From contig CALKTH010000003.1 in the NCBI GenBank assembly GCA_937997485.1, forward strand, positions 1 through 64,000: 64,000 nt of DNA, in the 5' to 3' direction. The notes under the pieces are model-generated. The model saw only the letters and a list, made by a program, of their open reading frames with translations. It searched no databases and was not told where the DNA came from. The stretch comes from an uncultured Acidimicrobiales bacterium (GTDB lineage: Bacteria; Actinomycetota; Acidimicrobiia; Acidimicrobiales; SZUA-35). Positions 51,336 through 60,647 of this stretch are shown piece by piece (position 1 is the stretch's first letter; every line of letters begins with the position of its first letter). The position numbers and the translations under genes are program-made.

Positions 51336-53876
51336 ATGCAGAAGCTCATCCTTCGAGGCATCGCCGCAAACAAAGGTCGACTCGCTCTCACGGTGATCTC
51401 CATCGTGTTCGGGGTGGCATTCGTTTCCGGCTCGTTCGTGCTGGCCGACAGCTTGCGAACCGTGTTCGACAAGCTGAGCCAGGACATCGTCGCTCAGAGC
51501 GATGCCAGCGTTCGTGGCGTGGAGCCCGAGTTCCAGACCGGTGAATCCGAGACACGTTTCGACGAGTCGGTCCTCGATCTCGTCAAGAATGTCGACGGTG
51601 TCGGCCTCTTCGAAGGCGGTATCGGAGCGTTCGAGCAGGTCTACACCACTGATGCAGACGGCGAGGTCGTGCGGCCGACGGGCCCGCCCGTGCTCACCTT
51701 CTCGTGGGCTGGTGAGAGTCCGCTCTCGCCGTTCGAGATCATCGAGGGCGCTGCGCCCACCGGCGAGGAGATCGCCATCGATACGGCGCAGGCGGAACGC
51801 GGTGGATTTGCCGTGGGCGACGAAGTTGAGGTGGCAACGGCAACGGGCGGCGAACTGGAGAGCTTCACGGTCAGTGGCTTGATCGAGTTCCCGACACCCG
51901 GCGCGTACTTCATCCTGTTCGATCTGCCAACGGCACAACGTGTCCTCGGCGCCGAAGGCAAGCTCGACTCGATCGTGCTGTCAGCCGGACCCGGCGTCGA
52001 CAAAGAGGCCATGATCTCCAACGTGCAGGCGGTCCTCCCCGAGGGCGTCGAGGTTGTCGGGTCAGAGGTCGTTGTCAACGAGACGCAGGCCGAGTTCGGC
52101 GAGTTCATCGACATCTTCGGTTACATCCTGCTGGGCTTCGCTCTGGTCACCCTGTTCGTCAGCATCTTCATCATCTACAACACGTTCGCCATCCTCGTGA
52201 GTCAGCGAACTCGACAGCTCGGGTTGCTGCGGTGTCTCGGTGCGAGCGGTCCCCAGATTCGTTTCATGGTGCTGATCGAGGCCTTCGTCATCGGCATCAT
52301 CGCCTCGCTCATTGGCCTGTTCGCCGGCTTCGGCGTCGCTGCAGGGCTCAAGTTCCTGCTGGCCCTGGGTGGCGGCGAGTTCCCGGACGGGCCGCTCGAA
52401 CTGCAGCCCCGTACGATCTTCTGGGTCTTCGTGGTGGGCATCGTTGTCACGATGGTCTCGGCGCTGATCCCTGCCGTGAGGGCCTCCCGAATTGCGCCAC
52501 TGGAAGCGCTGCGAGACGGTGCCGAGGTCGAACGCAGCATGCGATTCCGCCTCATCGCCGGAGCCGTCGTGTTGGTCCCCGGACTCATCTTGCTGATCCT
52601 CGGCTTCACCGGATCCGGTGGCAGCACCACCACGGTCTTGACCTTCCTGGGGTTCGGTTCAGTGCTCACGTTCGTCGGTGTATCGATGCTCAGCGCGCTC
52701 TTCGCCGGGGCAGCTGCGTCGTTCATCGGGCAACCCGCTGAAGCACTGCGGAACGTCGTCGGGCGGGTGGCACGAGACAACGCGAGCCGTAATCCCAAGC
52801 GCACGGCAGCAACTTCGACGTCGCTCATGATCGGCCTGGCGCTCATCACCGGCGTCACGGTGCTGGCCTCCTCAATCAAGGCCACGTTCAACGATCTGCT
52901 GGGCGACGCCATCAGCGCTGATCTCTTCATCTACGAGGAGAACCAGGGCCTCCGCTTCAGCGGTGTGCTGGCTGATGATCTCCAGGACCTTCCCGAGGTT
53001 GCCCAGGCCGCCGGCTATCTCGAGATGCAGGTCCGGGTGGGTGAAGACATCGTCAACGCCACATCGTTCGACACCGCGGCTGGCTCAACCATCGTGAACC
53101 TGGAGATTCTCGAGGGAACGATCGAGGTTGGTCCCGACGGCATTGCGGTCAGTGACGACACGGTCGAGTCGAGTTCACTCGATCTCAGCCTGGGTGACTC
53201 GATCGCCGTTGAATTCGAAGACGGCTTCGTCGCTGATCTCACTATCGAGGGCATCTTCGAGTCGAGTTCGCTCATCGAGGGCGACTGGGTGCTGGATCGT
53301 GGGCTCACACGGGAGCACACGAACGAAGACAGCATCGACTTCGTTGGCCTCACCTACACCGAGGGTTTCTCGAACGAAGAGGCTCGGGCCGCAGTTGAGA
53401 ACGTGACCGGCGCCTTCCCTCAGCTCAGCGTGCAGGACAACACCGAGTTCCAGGATTCGATTGCCGGTCAGATCAACTCATTCCTGCTCCTGATCAACGG
53501 GCTGCTCGCGCTGTGTTTGGTGGTCGCCTTCTTCGGCATCGTCAACACGATGGCACTCTCGGTCCTCGAACGGACGAGGGAGATCGGCTTGCTCCGCGCC
53601 GTCGGCATGACTCGACGGCAGCTCCGTTCGTCGATCCGCTGGGAAGCCGTGATTGTGAGCATCTTCGGCACGTTGCTTGGCATCGGCATGGGTGTTGTCC
53701 TGGCCTACGCCGGCATTGCCGCCATCCCCGAAGACTTCATCACCTCGACCGCAATCCCCTGGTTCAGCCTGGCGATCTACTTGGCGGCTGGAGCACTCCT
53801 CGGCGTCGCCGCTGCCGCGCTTCCCGCCCGACGAGCAGCCAACATGAACGTGCTCGAGGCGATCGCCACAGCATAG
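51336..53876 (+). CDS. FtsX-type ABC permease 2
   Basis: An 846-residue paralogue of the preceding permease with the same order: helix 1, an external domain, the first FtsX block (FVSIFIIYNTFAILVSQRTRQLGLLRCLGASGPQIRFMV), middle helices, a second external domain after NASRNPKRTAATSTSLMIG, and the final FtsX block (LERTREIGLLRAVGMTRRQLRSSIRWEAVIV). Being about 70 residues shorter than permease 1, it lacks part of the middle helices. The pair probably forms one heterodimeric exporter or mechanotransducer. Its stop is 3 nt before the first clpP operator, so read-through into clpP is possible. Confidence 0.88.
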   Translation: MQKLILRGIAANKGRLALTVISIVFGVAFVSGSFVLADSLRTVFDKLSQDIVAQSDASVRGVEPEFQTGESETRFDESVLDLVKNVDGVGLFEGGIGAFEQVYTTDADGEVVRPTGPPVLTFSWAGESPLSPFEIIEGAAPTGEEIAIDTAQAERGGFAVGDEVEVATATGGELESFTVSGLIEFPTPGAYFILFDLPTAQRVLGAEGKLDSIVLSAGPGVDKEAMISNVQAVLPEGVEVVGSEVVVNETQAEFGEFIDIFGYILLGFALVTLFVSIFIIYNTFAILVSQRTRQLGLLRCLGASGPQIRFMVLIEAFVIGIIASLIGLFAGFGVAAGLKFLLALGGGEFPDGPLELQPRTIFWVFVVGIVVTMVSALIPAVRASRIAPLEALRDGAEVERSMRFRLIAGAVVLVPGLILLILGFTGSGGSTTTVLTFLGFGSVLTFVGVSMLSALFAGAAASFIGQPAEALRNVVGRVARDNASRNPKRTAATSTSLMIGLALITGVTVLASSIKATFNDLLGDAISADLFIYEENQGLRFSGVLADDLQDLPEVAQAAGYLEMQVRVGEDIVNATSFDTAAGSTIVNLEILEGTIEVGPDGIAVSDDTVESSSLDLSLGDSIAVEFEDGFVADLTIEGIFESSSLIEGDWVLDRGLTREHTNEDSIDFVGLTYTEGFSNEEARAAVENVTGAFPQLSVQDNTEFQDSIAGQINSFLLLINGLLALCLVVAFFGIVNTMALSVLERTREIGLLRAVGMTRRQLRSSIRWEAVIVSIFGTLLGIGMGVVLAYAGIAAIPEDFITSTAIPWFSLAIYLAAGALLGVAAAALPARRAANMNVLEAIATA

Positions 53877-53879
53877 GCA

Positions 53880-53903
53880 ATATGCAACTTGTGAATTGCA
53901 TAT
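53880..53903 (+). promoter_or_regulatory. Palindromic operator 1 upstream of clpP
   Basis: Arms ATATGCAA (53880-53887) and TTGCATAT (53896-53903) are exact complements around the 8-nt spacer CTTGTGAA. The same architecture recurs at 53927-53948, with the same CT at one end and AA at the other end of the spacer. Confidence 0.7.
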
Positions 53904-53924
53904 CAGCTCGAGTGGGCGTACGTT
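53896..53924 (+). promoter_or_regulatory. Possible clpP promoter between the two operators
   Basis: TTGCAT (53896-53901) and TACGTT (53919-53924) are 17 nt apart. The -35 lies in operator 1 and the -10 is just before operator 2, the layout expected of a repressed promoter. The hexamers match the consensus only in part, so this is a weak call. Confidence 0.35.
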
Positions 53925-53926
53925 GT

Positions 53927-53948
53927 CATGCAACTCCCCAATTGCATG
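53927..53948 (+). promoter_or_regulatory. Palindromic operator 2 upstream of clpP
   Basis: Arms CATGCAA (53927-53933) and TTGCATG (53942-53948) are complementary around CTCCCCAA. The common core of both sites is ATGCAACT-N4-AATTGCAT. Centres are 46 bp apart. An ATG inside this operator (53928) begins the longest open frame of clpP but is more likely part of the operator than a start. Confidence 0.7.
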
Positions 53949-53963
53949 AAAGCGAGGCCAGAC

Positions 53964-54602
53964 ATGAGCGGCTACTTGGTACCAACGGTGTTGGAGCAGA
54001 CCTCTCGGGGTGAGCGGTCCTTTGATCTCTACTCACGCTTGCTCTCGGATCGGGTCGTGTTCCTCGGCACACAGGTGGACGACGCGAGCGCCAACCTCGT
54101 GATCGGCCAGCTCCTTCACCTCGCAGCCGAGGATCCCGAGAAGGACATCCAGCTCTTCATCAATTCGCCCGGAGGCTCTGTGACCGCTGGCTTCGGGATC
54201 TACGACACCATGCAGTACATCCAACCAGACGTCTCCACGATCTGCGTCGGCCAGGCAGCCAGCTGGTCTGCCGTCCTTCTCGCCGCGGGAGCGCCTGGCA
54301 AGCGGCTCACGCTGCCCAACGCGCGGGTGCTCATACATCAGCCACACGGCGGCGCCGAGGGCCAGACCACCGACTTGTCGATCCAGGTCTCCGAGATCCA
54401 GCACGCCCGCAAACGCATCGAAGAGATCCTCGCCTTCCACACCGGCCAACCCGAGGAGCGAATCAGCGCCGACATCGAACGGGACTACATCCTGCGAGGC
54501 AAAGACGCCGTGGCGTACGGGCTCGTGGATGAAGTGATCCACAAGCTTCAACCCATCCGAGAACCGCAGCCTGAGCCCGAGCCAGCCGGCTTCACGAACT
54601 GA
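53964..54602 (+). CDS. clpP: ATP-dependent Clp protease proteolytic subunit
   Basis: A 212-residue ClpP. It starts with the usual [23 protein letters not shown]. The catalytic Ser lies in GQAASWSA, the His in LIHQPHGG, and the Asp in IERDYILRG. The residue after the Ser is Trp, where most ClpPs have Met (GQAASMGA), and the next Gly is Ser, which may change the pocket. No clpX, second clpP or tig gene is alongside, unlike the usual actinobacterial clpP1P2 cluster. ATG 53964 is chosen (GAGG 7 nt upstream) over 53928, which is in an operator. The protein forms a barrel protease with Clp ATPases. Confidence 0.9.
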   Translation: MSGYLVPTVLEQTSRGERSFDLYSRLLSDRVVFLGTQVDDASANLVIGQLLHLAAEDPEKDIQLFINSPGGSVTAGFGIYDTMQYIQPDVSTICVGQAASWSAVLLAAGAPGKRLTLPNARVLIHQPHGGAEGQTTDLSIQVSEIQHARKRIEEILAFHTGQPEERISADIERDYILRGKDAVAYGLVDEVIHKLQPIREPQPEPEPAGFTN

Positions 54603-54603
54603 C

Positions 54604-55317
54604 ATGAGCGACCGCGCTTCTCACGACGGCGTTCCCGACAACAGCGCTCCCTACGATGCCGTAGCCGACTGGTACGAGACAGCGTTTCTTGTCGCCCAGC
54701 GCTCGATGGGGCGGGACGGGTTCGCCGATTCGCTGGGCATCGATCAGGGTCTCGTCGAGTTGCTGGGCGAGGGTTCCGGGCCGTGCCTCGAGGTCGGTTG
54801 TGGCACCGGGATCTACGCTGAACGCGTTCGCCAGCTCGGATGGAGCCCGGTCGGTGTCGATCTCTCGATGGGCATGCTTCGCTACGGCGTCGGGCGGGAG
54901 CCTGCGGCGCTCGGCGACGCCCGCCACCTTCCGCTCCCGGATGGTGCCGTTCCCGCCGCCACCGCCGTGATGGTGCACACCGACATGCCCGACTACCCAG
55001 CGGTCCTGCGAGAAACGTATCGAGTGCTGCGCCCGGGCGGCATCTTCGTGCACATCGGCGTGCATCCCTGCTTCTGCGGCGGGTTCGCCAATCGTTCGAA
55101 CCCGGCGGCGGTGGTCATCGAGCCTGGCTATCTGGACGGGCGATGGACCACCGACTCCTGGACGAATCAGGGCCTGCGAGACAAGGTCGGCGCGACTCAC
55201 TGGCCAATTGCTGACCTGCTTGCCATGACGACCGAAGCCGGCTTCGAGCTCGAGGCATTCCGAGAAGGCGGCGCGCCGGCTCCGATCACCTTTTCCTTCC
55301 GGGCGGCGAAGTCATGA
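54604..55317 (+). CDS. SAM-dependent class I methyltransferase
   Basis: A 237-residue methyltransferase of the Methyltransf_11 type. Motif I is CLEVGCGTGIYAERV. Motif II and the acidic loop follow in VGVDLSMGMLRYG, with LRPGGIFVHIG downstream. It begins with ASHDGVPDNSAPYDAVADWYE, typical of UbiE-like enzymes. The acceptor is unknown. The ATG lies 1 nt after the clpP stop, so the two are co-transcribed and translationally coupled. It is convergent with the Lhr gene (30 nt apart). Confidence 0.82.
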   Translation: MSDRASHDGVPDNSAPYDAVADWYETAFLVAQRSMGRDGFADSLGIDQGLVELLGEGSGPCLEVGCGTGIYAERVRQLGWSPVGVDLSMGMLRYGVGREPAALGDARHLPLPDGAVPAATAVMVHTDMPDYPAVLRETYRVLRPGGIFVHIGVHPCFCGGFANRSNPAAVVIEPGYLDGRWTTDSWTNQGLRDKVGATHWPIADLLAMTTEAGFELEAFREGGAPAPITFSFRAAKS

Positions 55318-55347
55318 GGAGGGGACATCAGCGGGGCTCGCTCCAGC

Positions 55348-58300
55348 TCAGCGAAGGATGGGACCCTTGTATCCCTGAGCGAAGCCGTGAGCGATCATGA
55401 GATCTCGCACGCCCGGGTGTTCGGCAGGTGGGTCGCCGTTGATCTTCTGGATCTCGATCCGCTTCAGCCGACGCTGGCGCACCAGCTGAGCCAGCGCATC
55501 AACCCACTCCGGATCTTCCTCCGCTCCATCGAACAGCGTGATGCTCCGAGCGCCGCGCTCCAGAAACACGAGTGGTCGACCGCCCTTGAGCACGACGTAG
55601 GAACCGAGCGCTCGAGAAGGACGGCCAGAGGTCTCCGGCCACGGGATCGCGGCCCCGTAGGGTTGCGCCGGATCGGCGGCGGCCAAGAGCACGACCTGCT
55701 CTGGCGTTTCATCGCCCGCCGTTCGTCGTCCGTCTCGCAAACGATCGACAGCTCCCGGCAATGCGAACTGGGCGGCGCCGAGCCCCGTCACGAAGTAGCC
55801 GCGACGGACCTGTCCTCGTTCTTCCAGCTCCTTGAGCACGGGATACACGCCAGCGAATCCCCCCTGCTGCCCCTCAGCCAACGCCATTTCTCTGGTCAGC
55901 ACCCCGTAACGCTCGAGGAGCTGCATGGCCGTGGTGTGCTTCTGCTCAGTGGGCGTGATGGCCGGGAGGCGCAGCGGCGCCACAAGCGACCAGCGGCCCG
56001 TGCCGGCTGGCGGGCCCAGACGCGAGAGTTGTCGAAGGTTTGGCCGACGAGCGGCGGATCGGCTCCCGCGGCTCGATGCCTTCTTGGGAGAGGCTCCGCT
56101 GACCAACGCCCGGAGCGGGGTGAGTGAGTCGTTCGTGACCTCGCCACCCCAGACCAGATCCCACAGCGCGGTCAGAACAGAGGAGTCGCTGTAGTCGAAG
56201 CCGCCCTCCTGGGCTGCCGCGACCAGATCGCTCCAGAAGACGGCGCCACGGGCAGTAAGGCAGGCTCGAAGCGCATCGTGGAGCTCGCCCTCCACCGGAT
56301 CGCTTGGTTCGGGGATCAGTGCCGGGGCCTGGTCTCGCCACACCAGACGAACGCGACCGTCCGCCGCACCGGATGACCCTGCACCAACCCAAACAACCTC
56401 ACCCGCGGTGAGCAGCGTGTCCAGATCCGATGCCGAATACGAACGGACTCGCGACGGAATGATGTCGACTTCCAGTGCAGAGGCTGGGAGGGCAGCGCCC
56501 TGGATGGTGGTGATCACCTCGGCCAATCCATCAACCCCTCGGTTCGACGAGTTGACGTGCTGCCACTCGGGGAGGAAGCGGGCGAGCACGTCCTGTTCGA
56601 CGGGCTCGACCTCCTTGCGAAGCGCGGCGAGCGAACGCCTGCGCAACACCCGAAGCACTTCGTTGTGGCACCACTCCCGCTCGATGCCGTCTGGGCGGAA
56701 CTCACCCCGCACGATCCGGCCCTGTCGTTCGAGCTCGCGCAAGCCGGTCTCGGCCCGCTCGGGCTCGATGCCGTAGCGGGCAGCCACCTCTCGGGTGAGG
56801 AACGGGCCGTGAGTACGGGCGTAGCGAGTGAGAAGATCGCCGAGCGGGTCGTCGACGGAATCAGTGAAAGCTTGCGGAAGCCCTTGCGGCAGGGCAACAC
56901 CGAGCGCGTCGCGTAGGCGCGACGCGTCTTCGGCCGCTGCAATCCGGGTCTCGCCGCCAACGGCGACCTCAATTGCTCGGCGATCGACGAGCAATTCGCT
57001 GACCGTGACCTCGGCGTTCAGCGCATCGACACGATCCGCCACTTCCGCCAACGTAAGCGGTCCCAACCATCGGAGAAGATCCTCGACGTGGTCGACGGTC
57101 TTTGCCTTCCAGTTGTCGAGCGTTCGCTGCAACTCGTGTTCGAGCAGCTGCAAGACGTCGGGATCGAGGAGCTCACGAAGCTCCTCGGCCCCCAGCAGGT
57201 CTCGGAGAAGCTCGCGATCGAGGGAGAGGGCGGCCGCTCGCCTCTCGGCGAGCGGCGCATCGCCGGCGTACATGTATTGAGCGATCCAACCGAAGAGCAA
57301 CGACGAGGCCATCGGAGAGGCAGTGTCAGTATCGATCGAAACGACCTTCACCTTCCGAGAGCGAAGATCTCCCAGCACCTCACGAAGCGCCGGCAAGTCG
57401 AACACATCGTTCACACACTCACGAGTCGTCTCCAGCAGGATCGGAAAGCTCGGGTACTTGGCGGCGACGGCCAACAGATCGGCCGCTTTCTGCCGTTGCT
57501 GCCACAGCGGTGTGCGCCGATCAGGACGCAAACGGGGCAGCAGGAGCGCCCGAGCAGCACACTCCCGGAATCGAGAGGCAAACATGGCAGAGTTCGGAAG
57601 CTGAGTCACCAGCAGTTCGTCGAGCTCATCGGGGTCGATCAGCAGTTCGTCGACCGGAAGGTGGTCGACTGCTTCCGGGAGCCGGACCACAATGCCGTCA
57701 TCGCTCCACATGAGTTCGACGTCCCATCCGAGCTGCTCGGCCAGACGGTGCTGGAGCGCCATCCCCCAGGGGGCATGCACCTGGGCGCCGAACGGGCTGA
57801 GGATGCAGACTCGCCAATCGCCGATCTCGTCTCGGAAGCGTTCGACGATGATCGTGCGGTCGGTTGGCAGCTTGCCGGCGCAGGCTTCCTGCTGTTCCTC
57901 GAAGTAGAGGAGCAGGTTCTCTGCCGCCAGGTCGTCGAGCCCGTTGCGGGTTTGCAGCCGTTCCCGGGCCGCGTCTCGCTCCATCGATGAGATCTCGCGG
58001 ATGAACGCTCCCATTGCTCGGCCCAGCTCGAGCGGGCGCCCCGGACCGTCGCCATGCCAGAACGGCATCTTGCCTGGCTGCCCTGGAGCGGGCGTGACAA
58101 CCACACGTTCGTGGGTGATGTCCTCGATGCGCCAGGTGCTCGCGCCGAGCAGAAACGTTTCGCCTGGCCGGCTCTCGTAGACCATCTCCTCGTCGAGCTC
58201 GCCCACCCGAGTGCCATCCGGCAGAAAAACCCCATACAGCCCGCGATCGGGGATGGTTCCGCCGCTGGTAACGGCCAGCCGCTGTGCCCCGGGTCGACCC

Positions 58301-59868
58301 CGAAGAACGCCCTCGACTCGGTCCCAATTCAGGCGGGGGCGAAGTTCGGCGAATTCGTCGGACGGGTAACGGCCGGAGAGCAGATCGAGCACGTTGTTGA
58401 CGGCCTCGTCGCTGAGCTCGGCGAAGTTGGCGGCACCCCGCATCATCGTGATCAGCTCGTCGACCGGCCAGTCATCGAGGGCGCACGCCGCCACGATCTG
58501 TTGGGCCAAGACATCGAGCGGATTGCGGGGATACCGCGTTTCCTCGATGAGCCCTTCCTGCATTCGCTCGACGACGACGGCAGCTTCGACCAGATCAGAA
58601 CGATGCTTGGGGAAGAACTTGCCCACGCTGGGCGCACCAACCTGGTGACCGGCTCGACCGATGCGCTGCAGCCCGCGGCTCACAGCTCCCGGCGACTCGA
58701 CTTGGACGACAAGATCGACTGCCCCCATGTCGATGCCGAGCTCGAGGGATGAAGTTGCGACAAGACCTTTGAGCGTGCCCCGCTTCAACTCGTCTTCGAT
58801 GAGCAGCCGTTGCTCTCGAGAAAGGGAGCCGTGGTGAGCTTTGACGAGTTCGGTTCCTGGGGGCGGCGGCTTACCTTCTGCTTCAGCGGATCGGTTCTCG
58901 TCGTCAATCGCAAGCTCGTTCAGTCGAGTCGCCAATCGCTCCGCCAGGCGGCGGGCGTTGACGAACACGATCGTGCTCTTGTGCTCTTGGATGAGATCGA
59001 GCAGCCGCGGGTGCATCGACGGCCAGATGCTGCGCCGAACCGGTCCGGCGGCGGCAGGGCCCGACATCGGTTCGTCGGCGACGACCTCGCCAAGGCGCCC
59101 CATGTCTTCAACGGGAACGATGACTTCGACGTCGAGCTGCTTTCGCACGCCAGCGTCGACAATGGTGACCGGGCGCGGTCGGCGCTCGGCGTCGTACCCA
59201 CCAAGGAAGCGGGCGATCTCTTCCAACGGGCGCTGGGTCGCCGAAAGCCCGATGCGCTGAGGAGGCTTCTCGGTCACCTGCTCCAGCCGCTCCAGCGTGA
59301 CCGCCATGTGTGCCCCACGTTTGGTCGCCGCCAGCGCGTGGATCTCGTCGATGATGACGGTTTCCACTCCAGCCAGCGTTTCCCGCACCTTCGAGGTGAG
59401 CATGAGGTACAGCGACTCAGGTGTGGTGATCAGGAGGTCTGGCGGGTGCCGAGCCAGTTGCCGACGCTCTTCGGTGGAGGTGTCGCCCGTACGGAGGGCG
59501 ACCTGCGGCTCGTTGAATGGCTCGCCGAGCCGTTCCGCTGCCAAGCGAATGCCCTGGAGAGGGCCGCGCAGGTTCTTCTCGACATCCACGGCCAAGGCGC
59601 GAAGCGGCGAGATGTAGAGGATTCGGGTTCGCTTGTTCTTGTCTTCAGGTGGCGGCGAGCTGGTCAGCTCATTCAGGCCCCAGAAGAACGCCGAGAGGGT
59701 CTTACCTGACCCGGTCGGAGCCAGAATGAGCGTGTGGTCACCGGCGGCAATGCGAGGCCAGCCCTGCTCCTGCGGAGGCGTGGGCGATGCGAACGTTGTC
59801 CGGAACCACTCAGCTGCCGGCGCGCTGAACCCATGCAGCGCTGCCGGCAACTCCGCGGATGAGACCAT
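55348..59868 (-). CDS. lhr: Lhr-like superfamily 2 ATP-dependent helicase
   Basis: A 1506-residue helicase of the Lhr (large helicase-related) family. Motif I is LILAPTGSGKT and motif II is DEIHALAATKRG, with SATQRP (motif III) and IGRAGHQVG (motif VI) following. The long C-terminal half holds winged-helix and Lhr-specific core domains. Lhr proteins unwind 3' to 5' DNA:RNA and DNA structures and take part in DNA repair. The start at ATG 59868 has TACGGT at exactly -12 to -7 on the minus strand. Length and motif set suggest an intact enzyme. Confidence 0.92.
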   Translation of the reverse strand: MVSSAELPAALHGFSAPAAEWFRTTFASPTPPQEQGWPRIAAGDHTLILAPTGSGKTLSAFFWGLNELTSSPPPEDKNKRTRILYISPLRALAVDVEKNLRGPLQGIRLAAERLGEPFNEPQVALRTGDTSTEERRQLARHPPDLLITTPESLYLMLTSKVRETLAGVETVIIDEIHALAATKRGAHMAVTLERLEQVTEKPPQRIGLSATQRPLEEIARFLGGYDAERRPRPVTIVDAGVRKQLDVEVIVPVEDMGRLGEVVADEPMSGPAAAGPVRRSIWPSMHPRLLDLIQEHKSTIVFVNARRLAERLATRLNELAIDDENRSAEAEGKPPPPGTELVKAHHGSLSREQRLLIEDELKRGTLKGLVATSSLELGIDMGAVDLVVQVESPGAVSRGLQRIGRAGHQVGAPSVGKFFPKHRSDLVEAAVVVERMQEGLIEETRYPRNPLDVLAQQIVAACALDDWPVDELITMMRGAANFAELSDEAVNNVLDLLSGRYPSDEFAELRPRLNWDRVEGVLRGRPGAQRLAVTSGGTIPDRGLYGVFLPDGTRVGELDEEMVYESRPGETFLLGASTWRIEDITHERVVVTPAPGQPGKMPFWHGDGPGRPLELGRAMGAFIREISSMERDAARERLQTRNGLDDLAAENLLLYFEEQQEACAGKLPTDRTIIVERFRDEIGDWRVCILSPFGAQVHAPWGMALQHRLAEQLGWDVELMWSDDGIVVRLPEAVDHLPVDELLIDPDELDELLVTQLPNSAMFASRFRECAARALLLPRLRPDRRTPLWQQRQKAADLLAVAAKYPSFPILLETTRECVNDVFDLPALREVLGDLRSRKVKVVSIDTDTASPMASSLLFGWIAQYMYAGDAPLAERRAAALSLDRELLRDLLGAEELRELLDPDVLQLLEHELQRTLDNWKAKTVDHVEDLLRWLGPLTLAEVADRVDALNAEVTVSELLVDRRAIEVAVGGETRIAAAEDASRLRDALGVALPQGLPQAFTDSVDDPLGDLLTRYARTHGPFLTREVAARYGIEPERAETGLRELERQGRIVRGEFRPDGIEREWCHNEVLRVLRRRSLAALRKEVEPVEQDVLARFLPEWQHVNSSNRGVDGLAEVITTIQGAALPASALEVDIIPSRVRSYSASDLDTLLTAGEVVWVGAGSSGAADGRVRLVWRDQAPALIPEPSDPVEGELHDALRACLTARGAVFWSDLVAAAQEGGFDYSDSSVLTALWDLVWGGEVTNDSLTPLRALVSGASPKKASSRGSRSAARRPNLRQLSRLGPPAGTGRWSLVAPLRLPAITPTEQKHTTAMQLLERYGVLTREMALAEGQQGGFAGVYPVLKELEERGQVRRGYFVTGLGAAQFALPGAVDRLRDGRRTAGDETPEQVVLLAAADPAQPYGAAIPWPETSGRPSRALGSYVVLKGGRPLVFLERGARSITLFDGAEEDPEWVDALAQLVRQRRLKRIEIQKINGDPPAEHPGVRDLMIAHGFAQGYKGPILR

Positions 59869-59874
59869 CGCACC

Positions 59875-59880
59875 ACCGTA
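59875..59880 (-). promoter_or_regulatory. -10-like hexamer for the Lhr gene
   Basis: On the minus strand TACGGT occupies -12 to -7 of the ATG at 59868, without a ribosome site, which fits a leaderless transcript. Confidence 0.45.
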
Positions 59881-59946
59881 CTCAGGTGCTGTGACACCGC
59901 CCGAGCCCAGCCAAGGACAGCCTCAAGGAAGCCCGTGGCATCAACC

Positions 59947-60444
59947 TCAGCCGAGGTTGATCACCGTGACGTTCTCGACCACCCCATCGCCGCCCTCAAA
60001 GGAGGGCTGGAGACTGACGGATGCGCTGAGGAACCCGCCGTCTTCCGTCTCACCGAAGAAGGTGATCGTGCGGGCGTCATTGATGGTTGCCTCTGAGCGT
60101 TCGAGCGCTGGCGCTTTCACCGCAAGTCGAGGCTCGAGGGCGTCGGCCATCTCGTCGACTCGGTCGCCCTCGACGTGTCCGCTGATTGTGCAGGATTCGC
60201 CAAACTCAACGGCCTTGGCCACGACGAACTCGACGGGCAGCTCCAAGAACCCGGCGCATTGAGGAAGATCGCCAGGCGCCGCCGGCGTGGCGGGAGCGTC
60301 CTCGACTGGGGCTTCGTCTGCCGGCGCTTCCGTGATGACGGTCTCCACCGCGTCCGGCGCCTCAAGCACGTCCTCGTCACCACCTCCACCACATGCTGCG
60401 AAAAGCAGACTTCCAGCAGCAACGATCGTCGCGATCTTCTTCAT
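59947..60444 (-). CDS. Putative lipoprotein of unknown function
   Basis: A 165-residue lipoprotein: MKKIATIVAAGSLLFAAC at the N-terminus with lipobox FAAC, then an acidic Ala/Glu/Pro-rich spacer (~25-62). The folded part (~65-165) has two cysteines (in LPQCAGF and GESCTIS), probably a disulfide, and ends in beta-strands (VENVTVINLG). ATG 60444 is chosen because GGAGA lies 5 nt upstream; the longer frame to 60579 would hide the signal peptide. It is likely anchored to the outer face of the membrane. It is separate from Lhr, with 78 nt between them. Confidence 0.75.
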   Translation of the reverse strand: MKKIATIVAAGSLLFAACGGGGDEDVLEAPDAVETVITEAPADEAPVEDAPATPAAPGDLPQCAGFLELPVEFVVAKAVEFGESCTISGHVEGDRVDEMADALEPRLAVKAPALERSEATINDARTITFFGETEDGGFLSASVSLQPSFEGGDGVVENVTVINLG

Positions 60445-60647
60445 GGTCTCTCCGATGTCTTCGTAGGGGAAGGACAGACAAGGCCAAGCGGCGGATCGCT
60501 GCCGTCGCCCGTGCATCCAGTGGACCGCCATCGTGAAGGCTGATGCGATTCCCCGTCTGTAACCGAGATCACGATGCACTCGAAGTCATGTGGGCCTTGA
60601 CGAGCACCCGCGCCCGACCCGGCGGCGGAATCAGGCACGATGCAGGG

